Origin: Eubacteriaceae bacterium
Lineage (GTDB): Bacteria; Bacillota; Clostridia; Lachnospirales; Lachnospiraceae
Length of the DNA: 64,000 nucleotides
Reading direction: 5' to 3'
NCBI GenBank assembly: GCA_910574015.1
Contig: CAJSYQ010000019.1
Span: 1 to 64,000, forward strand
Shown here: positions 17,611 to 26,721 of the stretch, one piece after another
Position numbering within the stretch: the stretch's first letter is position 1
Layout of the letters: every line of letters starts with the position of its first letter
Made by a program: the position numbers and the translations under genes
The notes under the pieces: generated by a model
The model's input: only the letters and a program-made list of their open reading frames with translations
Databases searched by the model: none
Told to the model about the DNA's origin: nothing

Positions 17611-17802
17611 TGATGTCTGTTCTCTCTTGTTATACACCGTTTTTCTGCTAAATGCAACTAACATGGGTACTCCTGTTATTTTTACAAGGAGGTTCAGCAA
17701 AATATAATGGAATTGTGTTGGTGTTTATGGTAAGATGAAAGAACCATTGGACAACATCTGCGGAATCAGAGTGTTTTAGACCAATTTTGAATGGGGATAT
17801 GT

Positions 17803-18645
17803 ATGAAAAAACAACATTTACTTTATCACTACACAGATTATCAGGCGCTGGACGGCATCGTGGGGAAGGCACAGCTCCGGCTGAACAATCTACTGAATAT
17901 GAATGACGCGGCGGAGATGCGCCTTTTTATGGGCGGCCTGTCCTCTGCGGTGATAGAACGGCTGCAGCGGGACGGCGCACAGGAGGCACTTAAGGCGGTG
18001 AAAAAGCTTTTTCAGGAGGAAGTGAAGAAGGAGTTTTATTATTCTGCCTATGCCGCCTGTTTTTCTAAGAACAGGGACGACGCGGCACAGTGGGAGCGTT
18101 ATGGCAATCACGGGAGGGGTGTGTGCATCGCCTTTTCCAAAGAGCTGCTGCAGAAAATGGCGGCAGGCATCGTTTCGCTGGAGGAGGTGTACTATCAGGC
18201 GGACATGAGAACCCATAAGCTGGTGGATACGTTTTATGAGCTGGTGAAGGATTCCCGTGGCGGCTTAAAAGAGGACCCTCGTGTAATGGCGTGCCTGGAG
18301 GAGGCATGGATCGCCTCGGCGGCATTCAAGCATCCCTCCTTTGCCAGTGAAAAGGAAACACGTCTGGTTGCCTCTCCTTTTTCGAAAAAATACTTTGATG
18401 TGGAACCCTGCTATCATATTTCCACCGAGCGCATAAAAAAATATTATCCGCTGGATCTTAGGAAGATGTGCGAAAATGCCAGATGCAGTCTGGAGGATGC
18501 CATTGATGAGATCATGATCGGACCAGAATCCACCCAGTCAAAGGCCATACTGGAGGATTATCTGAAGGATACAGGTATGGGCGGGCTGGCGGGGAAGGTG
18601 GCAATATCCGACTGCCCGTTGAGGAGGAGCTACACCACATCATGA
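17803..18645 (+). CDS. DUF2971-domain protein
   Basis: About 280 residues. The N-terminus LLYHYTDYQALDGIVGKAQLRLNNLLNMNDAAEM and the later CFSKNRDDAAQWERYGNHGRGVCIAF are the two conserved blocks of DUF2971, a family of unknown function that is widespread as single genes. No signal peptide or membrane segment is seen. The ATG at 17803 (MKKQH) follows GGGGAT by 5 bases. The ATG at 17791 lacks a site. The gene ends 6 bases inside the convergent YoaK-like gene. Confidence 0.8.
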   Translation: MKKQHLLYHYTDYQALDGIVGKAQLRLNNLLNMNDAAEMRLFMGGLSSAVIERLQRDGAQEALKAVKKLFQEEVKKEFYYSAYAACFSKNRDDAAQWERYGNHGRGVCIAFSKELLQKMAAGIVSLEEVYYQADMRTHKLVDTFYELVKDSRGGLKEDPRVMACLEEAWIASAAFKHPSFASEKETRLVASPFSKKYFDVEPCYHISTERIKKYYPLDLRKMCENARCSLEDAIDEIMIGPESTQSKAILEDYLKDTGMGGLAGKVAISDCPLRRSYTTS

Positions 18646-19317
18646 CCGCCGCGGCGACGGAGTGTCCGGGTGGGACAGCATAAGGAGAAATGCCGTCATC
18701 AGAAGAGAGACTGAGAGCAGGATGGCTTTTTCTGCAAACAGCCGGATCAGGAAGCTTTCCGCCACAGCACCCAGGACGAAAAACAGGATCATTCCATAAT
18801 ACAGCGCGGCCTTGCGTATCCATGCTGCGTTCCGGTTCCGAAAATACTGGCCGAGATAATAGGTTCCGCTTCTGAGATTGCCAATGCACATAGTGGTGGC
18901 CATGGCATTTCCGTGGACGGAACGGAAGCTCTCTACCTGAAGCCCGCAGACAAAGGATGTGAGGACATTGGCAGGTGAATTCAGATCCTGGGGCAGCCAG
19001 CATACCAAAAAGAGGACGGCCATCTCCAGCATCACAGAAAACTGTCTCCAGTGCAGCCGCTGCGGCTGTATTTTGTACCGGATCAGATCTGAGAGCATGA
19101 TGCCGGCGGCGAATGCCAGCACTGGCCAGAGATAGCGCAGCGCATCCGAAATGTTCCGGTCGGCACAATTTACACCGAAAAGAAGCATATTACCGGTCTG
19201 GGCATTGGCAAAAACCCTGCCACGGTTCAGATAAGAATAGGCGTCCATGCAGCCGCCGGACAGGGCGAGGATCATATATATGGGAATGGATTCTGACATT
19301 TGTTTTGTGTCTGTCAT
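18640..19317 (-). CDS. YoaK/DUF1275-family membrane protein
   Basis: About 225 residues with six hydrophobic segments. The start MILALSGGCMDAYSYLNRGRVFANAQTGNMLLFG and the central GLQVESFRSVHGNAMATTMCIGNLRSG are hallmarks of DUF1275. Function is unknown. It is often described as a membrane protein with possible transport relation. Start choice is uncertain: the ATG at 19317 lies far from AAAGGA, and a GTG at 19329 lies too near it. It converges with and overlaps the DUF2971 gene by 6 bases. Confidence 0.85.
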   Translation of the reverse strand: MTDTKQMSESIPIYMILALSGGCMDAYSYLNRGRVFANAQTGNMLLFGVNCADRNISDALRYLWPVLAFAAGIMLSDLIRYKIQPQRLHWRQFSVMLEMAVLFLVCWLPQDLNSPANVLTSFVCGLQVESFRSVHGNAMATTMCIGNLRSGTYYLGQYFRNRNAAWIRKAALYYGMILFFVLGAVAESFLIRLFAEKAILLSVSLLMTAFLLMLSHPDTPSPRRS

Positions 19318-19431
19318 TATAGTAGTCACGTCCTTTTACATATTTCTTTATTCAAAGATAATGATACCAGAACATTATATCATACTATCGGCCATTATGA
19401 AACCGGGTGATCCCGCCGGATGTTTAGATAA

Positions 19432-19455
19432 AACATGACATACAGCTGTCGTGTT
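19432..19455. promoter_or_regulatory. Candidate operator of the WYL regulator
   Basis: An inverted repeat AACATGACA (19432-19440) and TGTCGTGTT (19447-19455), with one mismatch and a 6-base spacer, lies between the divergent YoaK-like and WYL genes. A TGACA-n5-TGTCA palindrome of the same type lies before the ClbS-like gene at 39399. Both fit operators of YafY/WYL-type repressors, by inference. Confidence 0.45.
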
Positions 19456-19478
19456 TTGTGTGATAACATAGATGATAG

Positions 19479-19510
19479 TTCAACGCCGACAATTTGAATC
19501 TGCCGTTGAG
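19479..19510. repeat. Dispersed palindromic repeat, copy before the WYL regulator
   Basis: Starts TTCAACGCCGACAATTTGAA and ends TGCCGTTGAG. It has the same CAATTTGAA core and CGTTGAG arm as the copy at 26652. It ends 17 bases before the regulator start, so it would lie in the 5' leader of that gene. Confidence 0.65.
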
Positions 19511-19527
19511 CAAAGAAGGGAGTTAGT

Positions 19528-20433
19528 ATGAAGATAGACCGGCTTATCGGTATTCTTTCGATCCTGCTGCAGAGGGAAACCGTTACGGCTCCGGAGCTGG
19601 CAGAACAATTCGAGGTTTCAAGGCGTACCATCAACCGTGATATTGAGGATTTATGCAGGGCGGGCATCCCCCTTGTGACAAGGCAGGGCGTCAATGGCGG
19701 CATTTCTATTATGGAAAACTATCGTCTGGAGCGGACGCTTCTCACCAATGGGGAGATGCGGGATATTCTTGCCGGGCTGCGGAGCCTTGACAGCGTCAAC
19801 GGTACAAACCGGTACGGACAGCTGATGGAAAAATTATCCGCGGGGGCCTCAGATTTCATGACGGGGGACCAGTCGGTGCTGATCGATCTCTCTGCGTGGT
19901 ATAAGGATTCTCTCGTCCCCAAGATTGAACTGATCCGGGAGGGGATCGACCGCGCCCGCCGGTGTGAATTTCTCTATTTCTCACCGAGAGGGGAGAGCAG
20001 ACGAAGGATTGAACCATATTATCTGATCTTTCGCTGGTCCAGCTGGTATGTATGGGGATGGTGTGAGGAGAAGGAGGATTTCCGGTTATTCAAACTGAAC
20101 CGCATGGACGGTCTCCGGCTCTCACCGGATGATTTTGAGAGGAGAAATGTACCGTTTCCAGATTTGGGAGAGGAAAAGATCTTCCCCGGCGGCATCCGGG
20201 TAAAGGCTCTCTTCGATCCCTCTTGCAAATGGCGGCTGGTGGAGGATTTCGGGGCTGGCTGTTTTGAGGTGCAGGAGGACGGGCGGTTACTATTTCATGC
20301 CGATTATACCAACCGGGAGGAGCTGCTTATATGGCTGCTGACCTTTCGGGATAAGGTGGAACTGCTGGAACCGGAGAATGTGCGGGAGGAATTAAAGGGC
20401 ACACTGAGAAAGGTTTTGGAAATTTATCAGTAG
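19528..20433 (+). CDS. YafY-type HTH/WYL-domain transcriptional regulator
   Basis: 301 residues. N-terminal winged HTH (1-60: IGILSILLQRETVTAPELAEQFEVSRRTINRDIEDLCRAGIP). WYL domain in the middle (FLYFSPRGESRRRIEPYYLIFRWSSWYVWGWCEEKEDFRLFKLNRM), then a WCX-type C-terminus. Such proteins usually repress or activate nearby stress genes in response to a ligand or nucleic acid. It is followed by MmcQ- and GyrI-like genes in the same direction, a common association. AAGGGAG precedes the ATG. Confidence 0.92.
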   Translation: MKIDRLIGILSILLQRETVTAPELAEQFEVSRRTINRDIEDLCRAGIPLVTRQGVNGGISIMENYRLERTLLTNGEMRDILAGLRSLDSVNGTNRYGQLMEKLSAGASDFMTGDQSVLIDLSAWYKDSLVPKIELIREGIDRARRCEFLYFSPRGESRRRIEPYYLIFRWSSWYVWGWCEEKEDFRLFKLNRMDGLRLSPDDFERRNVPFPDLGEEKIFPGGIRVKALFDPSCKWRLVEDFGAGCFEVQEDGRLLFHADYTNREELLIWLLTFRDKVELLEPENVREELKGTLRKVLEIYQ

Positions 20434-20489
20434 AGGATTTAGCCAGGTACAGAAGCTGCATCGGCGGCGCTGTGAAATGGAGGGATAAA

Positions 20490-21131
20490 ATGAGATATAC
20501 ATGGCTGGATGAATATTTATTGGAAAAGAGAGCGGTAACGAAGGATTTTAAGAAGGAGTGGAACTGGATCCGCTATCAGATTGGCGGGAAGCTGTTTGCG
20601 GCAGTCTGTCTGGATCAGGAAGACAAGCCGTTCTACATAAATCTAAAGCTGGAACCTCTGGAGGGAGAATTTCTCCGGCAGCAGTATGAGGACATCGTTC
20701 CGGGATATTATTCTGACAAACGGCACTGGAATTCCATTCAGCCGGATGGGGCGGTGCCAGATGAACTGTTGAAGGAACTGCTGGACAAATCCTATCAGCT
20801 TGTACTGGAGGGCTTTAGCAAAAAGAAGCAGAGAGAGGTTCTGGGGCTCACCTGCTGCGGGACAGAATGTGAGAAATGCGGCGCTTATGGCAGCCTCTGT
20901 CAGGGCTGTAATGAAGCGGGAGGAAAGGTATTCCATGCCCCGGAGGGGAGACCGTGTCCCATTTACCAATGCAGTGTCAACAAATATAAATTCGCCAGCT
21001 GCGCCGCCTGTGAAAATCTTCCCTGTCAGATCTGGCAGGATACGAGAGATCCATCGCTCTCTCAGGAGGAATTTGACGCCACGGTGCGAAGCCGGGTAAA
21101 TAATCTGAGGGGGGAGAATGAGTGTGTTTGA
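20490..21131 (+). CDS. MmcQ/YjbR-domain protein fused to a Cys-rich DUF3795 domain
   Basis: About 213 residues. Residues 1-115 match MmcQ/YjbR (WLDEYLLEKRAVTKDFKKEWNWIRYQIGGKLFA and PGYYSDKRHWNSI), a small fold often near WYL regulators. The C-terminal part is rich in cysteines (LTCCGTECEKCGAYGSLCQGCNEAGG, CPIYQCSVNKY, CAACENLPCQIW), the DUF3795 pattern, which may bind zinc or an iron-sulfur cluster. The ATG at 20490 follows GGAGGG. The upstream GTG at 20472 has no site. It overlaps the next gene by 14 bases, suggesting translational coupling. Confidence 0.85.
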   Translation: MRYTWLDEYLLEKRAVTKDFKKEWNWIRYQIGGKLFAAVCLDQEDKPFYINLKLEPLEGEFLRQQYEDIVPGYYSDKRHWNSIQPDGAVPDELLKELLDKSYQLVLEGFSKKKQREVLGLTCCGTECEKCGAYGSLCQGCNEAGGKVFHAPEGRPCPIYQCSVNKYKFASCAACENLPCQIWQDTRDPSLSQEEFDATVRSRVNNLRGENECV

Positions 21132-21792
21132 TTTCAAGAAGGAATATAAGGAATTTTACATGCCTGGGAACAAGCCGGAGATCGTAACTGTGCCAAAGGC
21201 GAATTACATTGCGGTCAGGGGGAAGGGCGATCCGAACGAAGAGGGCGGGGCGTACAAACAGGCCATCGGCGTTCTCTACGCTGTGGCGTATACGCTGAAG
21301 ATGAGCGATAAGACGGATTACCGGATCAAGGGATTCTTTGGGTATGTTGTTCCGCCATTGGAGGGTTTCTGGTGGATGGAGGATGGAGACAGCGGACTGG
21401 ATTACACGAGAAAGGAAGATTTTCAATGGATCTCCGTGATTCGTCTGCCGGATTTCGTGTCAGAGGAGGATTTTGCATGGGCTGTGGAGATAGCGTCGCG
21501 AAAGAAAAAGATGGATTGTTCCATGGCAGAATTCCTTACCATCGAAGAGGGACTGTGCGTGCAGATCATGCACCAGGGTTCTTTCGACGATGAATCTGCC
21601 ACCATGGCCGTTATGGATGAGTATCTGGCAGAAAACGGGTACGAAAACGATATGGACGGAGAGAGACGGCATCATGAGATCTATCTGTCAGATGCCAGAA
21701 GGGTGGCGCCGGAAAGATGGAGGACGGTGATCCGGCATCCAATCAGGAGAGTGATTCCCTCTTCCAGATCGTCCTCGCACAGAGAACAATAA
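21118..21792 (+). CDS. GyrI-like small-molecule-binding domain protein
   Basis: 224 residues of the GyrI/SbmC-like family (KANYIAVRGKGDPNEEGGAYKQAIGVLYAVAY, KGFFGYVVPPLEGFWW, AEFLTIEEGLCVQIMHQGSFDDE, HHEIYLSDARRVAPERW). This family binds small hydrophobic ligands, and some members hydrolyse or sequester toxins. Relatives usually end near 'TVIRHPI'. Here 15 extra Arg/Ser-rich residues follow, encoded in the 50 bases that overlap the convergent YhfC-like gene, so a stop mutation or extension is likely. Confidence 0.85.
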   Translation: MSVFDFKKEYKEFYMPGNKPEIVTVPKANYIAVRGKGDPNEEGGAYKQAIGVLYAVAYTLKMSDKTDYRIKGFFGYVVPPLEGFWWMEDGDSGLDYTRKEDFQWISVIRLPDFVSEEDFAWAVEIASRKKKMDCSMAEFLTIEEGLCVQIMHQGSFDDESATMAVMDEYLAENGYENDMDGERRHHEIYLSDARRVAPERWRTVIRHPIRRVIPSSRSSSHREQ

Positions 21793-22531
21793 GGACCACG
21801 ACAGCAAGTACTTCTGCCTCAATAAGGAGGATCGGTGCGCCGGCCTTTGCCATCAGGACGGCAGAGGCATCCAATATAAGGTGCAGCAGGACGGCAAGAG
21901 GGAGCAGACCCCATTTTTCTTTTTTTACGGCGGCAAACCATACGATGACGGATAGGGCCATCTGTCCGGTGATGGCAAAGAGCCTTTCCGCCGGGCTTGC
22001 CAGGAACAGAAGCGGGGATGCCTCCACAAGGGAATCAAAAGCGTCCTGAACGGCATTCCGGCCGGCCTGATCCAATGGTGCAAGCAATAGCTCTGCCTGC
22101 CCGATATTCAGCAGGAGGGAATAGATCACATTATTGATCATGCCGAAAACCAGAATAACAAACATCTCAATCCCGCCATGCCCTGCCCCATACATAAGGG
22201 CATTATGGGGATTCGTATGACTCTTTTTCATGACATACTTCATAGCGAGGAATCTGCCGCCTTCTTCGAAAAGCCCTGCCATGAGGCCGCCGTACAATGC
22301 CAGCAGTATAGTATTATTCTGTACCACGCTTCCGGCAGGGGACTGCAGGAATACAAAATGTATGATCTGTTCCAGCACAAGAGCAAACAGTACCATAACT
22401 GCGCAGCCGATCCAGAACGGCAGCACAGAGATATGGTACTTTTTTCTCAGGTACAGCATCAGTCCGATGGGGACGGCGGCACCAAGAATCATATTGAATA
22501 TCATAATGAAAATAGAGAACCATGAGACCAT
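21743..22531 (-). CDS. YhfC-family intramembrane metalloprotease
   Basis: 262 residues with about seven hydrophobic segments. The putative catalytic motifs of the YhfC family are visible: GLFEEGGRFLAMKYV (EE-x-x-R), YGAGHGGIEMFV (H-x-x-x-E) and a C-terminal LHLILDASAV (H-x-x-x-D). The fold is related to CAAX/PrsW-type membrane proteases. Function in this group is unproven. It converges with the GyrI-like gene, and the two share 50 bases at the 3' ends. Confidence 0.85.
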   Translation of the reverse strand: MVSWFSIFIMIFNMILGAAVPIGLMLYLRKKYHISVLPFWIGCAVMVLFALVLEQIIHFVFLQSPAGSVVQNNTILLALYGGLMAGLFEEGGRFLAMKYVMKKSHTNPHNALMYGAGHGGIEMFVILVFGMINNVIYSLLLNIGQAELLLAPLDQAGRNAVQDAFDSLVEASPLLFLASPAERLFAITGQMALSVIVWFAAVKKEKWGLLPLAVLLHLILDASAVLMAKAGAPILLIEAEVLAVVVLIVLCARTIWKRESLS

Positions 22532-22614
22532 AAAAACCTACTCCTTTACTGATGAATCCGTTGTTCGGCCAAACTTTTATATAGATATTATATTGTAGAA
22601 GAAAACAGAAAGCA

Positions 22615-22644
22615 ATGACAATATTTTTCTTTATCAAATATAAT
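22615..22644 (+). promoter_or_regulatory. Candidate promoter of the second MATE gene
   Basis: ATGACA (22615-22620) and TATAAT (22639-22644) are 18 bases apart, in the AT-rich gap before the MATE gene at 22710. Confidence 0.55.
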
Positions 22645-22709
22645 CTTTGTGGTACACTTTACAATAAATGACCAGTGCTGCCATGCTGGAATGAAGGAGC
22701 GGAATACAT

Positions 22710-24047
22710 ATGGAAGAGAGGAACAACCTGGTCACAGGGGATATCGGGAAGGTGCTGCTGCGATTTGTCCTGCCGTATCTGCTGTCCTGCTTTATGCAGA
22801 CGTTTTATGGGATGGCGGATCTTTTTGTCGTGGGACAATTCTACGGCTCGGAGGTAACATCGGCAGTATCCATCGGCAGTCAGGTGACGCATATGCTCAC
22901 GGTGATCCTTGTGGGGCTGGCGATGGGGACCACGGTGAGGATCGGACGGGCGGTGGGCGCCGGGGATAAAAAGACGGCGTCCCGGGCGATGGGAACGTCC
23001 ATCCTTCTGTTTTCCGTATTGGCGCTGGTACTGACTGTGATACTGCTTCTAGTGACGGATCCGGTGATCCGGGTTATGATGACGCCGGCTGAGGCGGTGG
23101 CAGATACAAGAAAGTATCTGCTGATCTGTTTTGCCGGGATTCCCTTTATCGTGGCCTACAATCTTATCAGCAGTGTGTTCCGGGGGATGGGGGATTCCCG
23201 GAGTCCGATGTATTTTGTAGGGGCGGCCTGTGTGGTGAACATCCTTCTGGATTTTCTGCTGATCGGAGGACTTCATATGGGAGCGGCGGGAGCGGCCCTG
23301 GCCACCATATGCGGACAGGCAGTCAGTGTGTTTTTGGCCGTTCTGGTAGTCCGCCGGAGGGATACGGGCTTTGCCCTGTCGCGGCGCGATATCCGCATTC
23401 ACCGGGGGCTGTCTGCCGACATCCTAAAGGTGGGTGTTCCGGTGGCGATGCAGGACGGTCTGATCCAGGTGGCATTTGTGGTGATTACAGTGATCGCAAA
23501 CAGTCGGGGGCTGGTGGCGGCGGCCAGTGTGGGCATAGTCGAAAAGCTGATCTCCTTCTTCTTCCTTGTGCCATCCGCCTTTCTGTCCTCGATTTCCGCC
23601 ATTACGGCGCAGAATATGGGGGCCGGCAGGCCGGAACGGGCCCGGAAGACCCTGGGATATGGTCTTCTGGCCACTGCAGGGTGGGGGACGCTCTGCTGTC
23701 TGTATAACCAGCTTTTCCCGGAAACACTCATTGGGCTCTTTACTGGGGATACTGCCGTTCTGTCGGCGGGAGCATCGTATATGAGGGCGTATTCCTTCGA
23801 CTGCTTTTTTGCCGCCTTTCACTTCTGCTTCAGCGGATATTTCTGCGGGGAGGGCAGATCGGGGATTTCCTTTTTCCACAACATGGCCTCGATCCTTCTC
23901 CTGCGGGTGCCCGGGGCTTATCTGGCAAGCGTTTATTTCCCGGACACCCTGTATCCCATGGGCTGGGCGGCGCCTCTCGGTTCCTTTCTGTCGGCGCTGA
24001 TCTGTATTGGATTTTATATGGCGGAGAGACGGCGTGTGAAAAATTGA
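22710..24047 (+). CDS. MATE-family efflux transporter
   Basis: 445 residues with 12 hydrophobic segments. Typical MATE motifs are VLPYLLSCFMQTFYGMADLFVVGQFYG near the N-terminus, AMGTTVRIGRAVGAGDKK, and NLISSVFRGMGDSRSPMYF. The second half starts around LKVGVPVAMQDGLIQVAF and has AQNMGAGRPERA. It is only distantly similar to the MATE at 16232, and the two are unlikely to be recent duplicates. A GAAGGAG site precedes the ATG. Substrate unknown. Confidence 0.92.
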   Translation: MEERNNLVTGDIGKVLLRFVLPYLLSCFMQTFYGMADLFVVGQFYGSEVTSAVSIGSQVTHMLTVILVGLAMGTTVRIGRAVGAGDKKTASRAMGTSILLFSVLALVLTVILLLVTDPVIRVMMTPAEAVADTRKYLLICFAGIPFIVAYNLISSVFRGMGDSRSPMYFVGAACVVNILLDFLLIGGLHMGAAGAALATICGQAVSVFLAVLVVRRRDTGFALSRRDIRIHRGLSADILKVGVPVAMQDGLIQVAFVVITVIANSRGLVAAASVGIVEKLISFFFLVPSAFLSSISAITAQNMGAGRPERARKTLGYGLLATAGWGTLCCLYNQLFPETLIGLFTGDTAVLSAGASYMRAYSFDCFFAAFHFCFSGYFCGEGRSGISFFHNMASILLLRVPGAYLASVYFPDTLYPMGWAAPLGSFLSALICIGFYMAERRRVKN

Positions 24048-24084
24048 GATGAAAGAATAGATAATATACGGGGAGGAAATTTCC

Positions 24085-24903
24085 ATGACAGAAATAAATA
24101 TAGTGAACAAAAATAATGACTACCAGCGATTTGAGGTATTAAAGACCAACCGCAATAAGAGGTACAAATACAATGAGTTTTTGGTGGAGGGCGTGCGGAG
24201 TTTAAAGGAGGCGGCAGCCAACGGCTGGCACATCAGGTCGCTGATCTATGACAGGAATGATCTGTCAGACTGGGCGAAGGAAATGATCCGCACCGTGAGA
24301 ACGGAGGTAAACTTTAACCTCACCCCGGCACTGCTAAAGGAGCTGAGCGGCAAAGCGGATCCGTCCGAACTGATGGCAGTCATTGAAATGAGGGAGGATT
24401 CTCTGGAACAGGTGCCGTTATCGGATACCCCTTTTATCGTACTCTTTGACCGTCCCTCAAACAAAGGAAATCTGGGTACGATGATCCGTTCCTGTGACGC
24501 GCTGGGAGCCGATATGCTGATTATTACCGGGCATGCGGTGGATCTCTATGAACCGGATGTGGTAGTGGCCGCCATGGGCTCTTTCTTTAATCTTCCTGTA
24601 GTAAGGGTGGCAGATAATAAGAAATTGTATCATTATATAGACGGGCTGAAGCACAGGCATCCTGGTTTTAAGGTGGTGGGTACGACGGCTCACAAGGAAA
24701 ATCCCGTTTATCGGCTGGATTTGTCCGGGCCGGTGATGCTGATGATGGGGAATGAGACGATGGGTTTAAATAAGGCGTTCAAGGAATACTGTGACGTCCT
24801 GTGCACGATCCCCATGTCGGAAAAATCTTACGCCACATCCTTTAATGTAAGCTGTGCCGGGACGGTTTTGATGTATGAGATCACGAGACAGAGACAGGAC
24901 TAA
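24085..24903 (+). CDS. TrmH/SpoU-family RNA 2'-O-methyltransferase
   Basis: 272 residues. The N-terminal substrate-binding part (KYNEFLVEGVRSLKEAAAN) is followed by the SPOUT knotted domain with motif 1 FDRPSNKGNLGTMIRSCDALGAD, motif 2 VMLMMGNETMGLNKAF and motif 3 CTIPMSEKSYATSFNVSCAGTVLMYE. It uses SAM to methylate a ribose in rRNA or tRNA, but the target cannot be told from sequence. The start has a GGGGAGG site. It is followed after about 70 bases by an ECF sigma gene. Confidence 0.92.
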   Translation: MTEINIVNKNNDYQRFEVLKTNRNKRYKYNEFLVEGVRSLKEAAANGWHIRSLIYDRNDLSDWAKEMIRTVRTEVNFNLTPALLKELSGKADPSELMAVIEMREDSLEQVPLSDTPFIVLFDRPSNKGNLGTMIRSCDALGADMLIITGHAVDLYEPDVVVAAMGSFFNLPVVRVADNKKLYHYIDGLKHRHPGFKVVGTTAHKENPVYRLDLSGPVMLMMGNETMGLNKAFKEYCDVLCTIPMSEKSYATSFNVSCAGTVLMYEITRQRQD

Positions 24904-24974
24904 AAAGAATTTCCAACACAATTGCCTTTTCAAACGTTTTATTATTGAGAGACAGAAGGAAACGGCGGAAACGG

Positions 24975-25469
24975 ATGATTACGAGATTATACGAGAAGTA
25001 TCATACAGAGCTTCTCCGGTGGTGTCAGGGGATAACGGGAGACAGGCAGTCGGCAGAAGAGTTGGTGCAGGAAACGTGGCTTCGGGCTCTGGAGCACACC
25101 GGACAGCTGGCGGCATTGGAAGAGAAACAGTGCCGGTCATGGCTGTACCGGACTACGAAAAATCTGTATGTCGACCGTGTCCGCCGGACAGTGCGGGAAA
25201 CGGTGATGTGCCGGCTGCCGGACAGCGGCAGTTGGTGCCGGGAAATCGAAGAAACAGAGTGGCGCTGTCTGCTGGAAGATCTTCCAGAAGAGGAAGGCAG
25301 GGTATTTGTAATGCGCTATCTTATGGGATACAATTCCAGACAGATCGGGGAACTGCTGTCCCTGCCGCCGGGAACCGTCCGTTATAAGCTTTCCTCTGCC
25401 AGAAAGCGTTTAAGAATAATGATCGGAGGAAATGGATATGGAGAAGAAAAGCCTGATACTGAATTGTGA
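24975..25469 (+). CDS. ECF-type sigma-70 family RNA polymerase sigma factor
   Basis: About 164 residues. Region 2 is YEKYHTELLRWCQGITGDRQSAEELVQETWLRALEH with SWLYRTTKNLYVDRVRR. Region 4 is LLEDLPEEEGRVFVMRYLMGYNSRQIGELLSLPPGTVRYKLSSARKRL. The start is uncertain: the ATG at 24975 is chosen over a TTG at 24945, neither with a strong ribosome site. Its end overlaps the next gene by 32 bases, so the beta-repeat protein is its probable partner or main target, in place of a recognisable anti-sigma factor. Confidence 0.85.
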   Translation: MITRLYEKYHTELLRWCQGITGDRQSAEELVQETWLRALEHTGQLAALEEKQCRSWLYRTTKNLYVDRVRRTVRETVMCRLPDSGSWCREIEETEWRCLLEDLPEEEGRVFVMRYLMGYNSRQIGELLSLPPGTVRYKLSSARKRLRIMIGGNGYGEEKPDTEL

Positions 25470-26652
25470 CGTATGTGACTCCCGAAATATGAAGGAAGAG
25501 GATTACCGGCAGTACGAAACTGTCACGATCAATTCGGAAGTTCTTATTGTGAATGAGGTGAGCAAAGGTATGCTGCTCCGGCTGTCCGTGAGACAGAATA
25601 TAGAACGGACATTGGAGTGTGAGGAGGAGACGGATGTAAGGATTGTAAATGGGGCATATGAAATAACTGCTGACAGGATGCCGCAGAAACCGGTTATATT
25701 GGTTGCAAATGGTCCCCTGAAGGTGATGCCGGGGACAGAAACCGTCTTAGGGAAATATAAATGTCTCATCATCAATGGCCCGGCGGAATTTCCAGAGAGC
25801 CTGACTGATTTTATGAATAATATGACAGTAAACGGAAAAGTGACTACTTATCCGGATGATCATGTGATATTGGGAGATGATTTTGTGATGGATCAATATT
25901 TTCCGCTCCGCGCCGTAGAGGGAAAGAAATATTTCGCCAGAAATGCAGTGATCCTTCAGGATGCAGACGTGGACATAGCTGAATTGCTTCAAAAACATAT
26001 CCGCATCAGGACACCGCGGCTTATTGTGCCGGAGAGCAGGATTGAGGAGTGCTCCTGCCTCTTTGATGCGGATGTGGATTTCGTGGTGGTGCCGGAAGGT
26101 ATGGCGCTTGTGTGCGGCGATGCCGTACTGGATGAAGAACTGATCCGAAGAAAGGGAAGGAGGCTCTTCGTGTATGGTCATCTGGAGCTGAAGGAAGATG
26201 CGGATATGGAAATGATTCGGAGGGAGACCGGCCAGCTGGTGGTGACAGGCAGTGTATCGCTATACAGGCATCAGAAAGAGGAATTTCAAAAATTAGATGC
26301 CCGGTATGAGGATCTGCGTATAAAAAGCCAGGAGAGGGTATTACAGGGAATGGTGACAGTACACCTGAATAAAAAATTATTTGACCGCTCACCGGACGGC
26401 ATCCGAATAGGAAGCGCGGTAAAGGTAGTGATCGAGGAGGATGTGACGCCGGAAATGATCATCGATGGCTTGAACGGTATCAACTGCTTACAGATTGAAT
26501 GCAGTGAGGAACAGAGAGAGGCACTGGATCGTATAAATCCGGAATATGGGATGATGCCGCCGATGCTGCCAATGTCAGAGGAGAAAGCGGGACCCGGGAT
26601 GCCAGGGGAAATCGCTCCCCTTATAGTCAATGCGGAAAGCTATGTGATGTAG
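25438..26652 (+). CDS. Uncharacterised beta-strand-repeat protein coupled to an ECF sigma factor
   Basis: About 404 residues, with no signal peptide and no membrane segment. The ATG at 25438 is 7 bases after GGAGGA. The ATG at 25432 is too close. The sequence carries spaced strands of the form (V/I)-x-G-x-(V/L): RIVNGAYEI, LVANGPLKV, LIINGPAEF, MTVNGKVTT, LFVYGHLEL, LVVTGSVSL. This suggests a beta-solenoid or bactofilin-like stack. It starts with a CDVCDSR motif and ends in a Pro/Met-rich tail. No family is recognised with confidence. Overlap with the sigma gene argues for a regulatory or structural partner. Confidence 0.6.
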   Translation: MEKKSLILNCDVCDSRNMKEEDYRQYETVTINSEVLIVNEVSKGMLLRLSVRQNIERTLECEEETDVRIVNGAYEITADRMPQKPVILVANGPLKVMPGTETVLGKYKCLIINGPAEFPESLTDFMNNMTVNGKVTTYPDDHVILGDDFVMDQYFPLRAVEGKKYFARNAVILQDADVDIAELLQKHIRIRTPRLIVPESRIEECSCLFDADVDFVVVPEGMALVCGDAVLDEELIRRKGRRLFVYGHLELKEDADMEMIRRETGQLVVTGSVSLYRHQKEEFQKLDARYEDLRIKSQERVLQGMVTVHLNKKLFDRSPDGIRIGSAVKVVIEEDVTPEMIIDGLNGINCLQIECSEEQREALDRINPEYGMMPPMLPMSEEKAGPGMPGEIAPLIVNAESYVM

Positions 26653-26721
26653 CTCAACGGCGCCAATTTGAACCCGCCGTTGAGCCAGCCTGATGGCGGG
26701 TTTAAATGGAGGCTGTTGTGC
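26652..26721. repeat. Dispersed palindromic repeat, most complete copy
   Basis: Perfect 10-bp arms GCTCAACGGC (26652-26661) and GCCGTTGAGC (26676-26685) enclose GCCAATTTGAACCC. A second half, GGCGGGTTTAAATGGAGGC (26696-26714), can pair with the first core, making an imperfect palindrome of about 70 bases. It directly follows the stop of the beta-repeat gene and marks the left edge of the AT-rich island. Confidence 0.75.
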
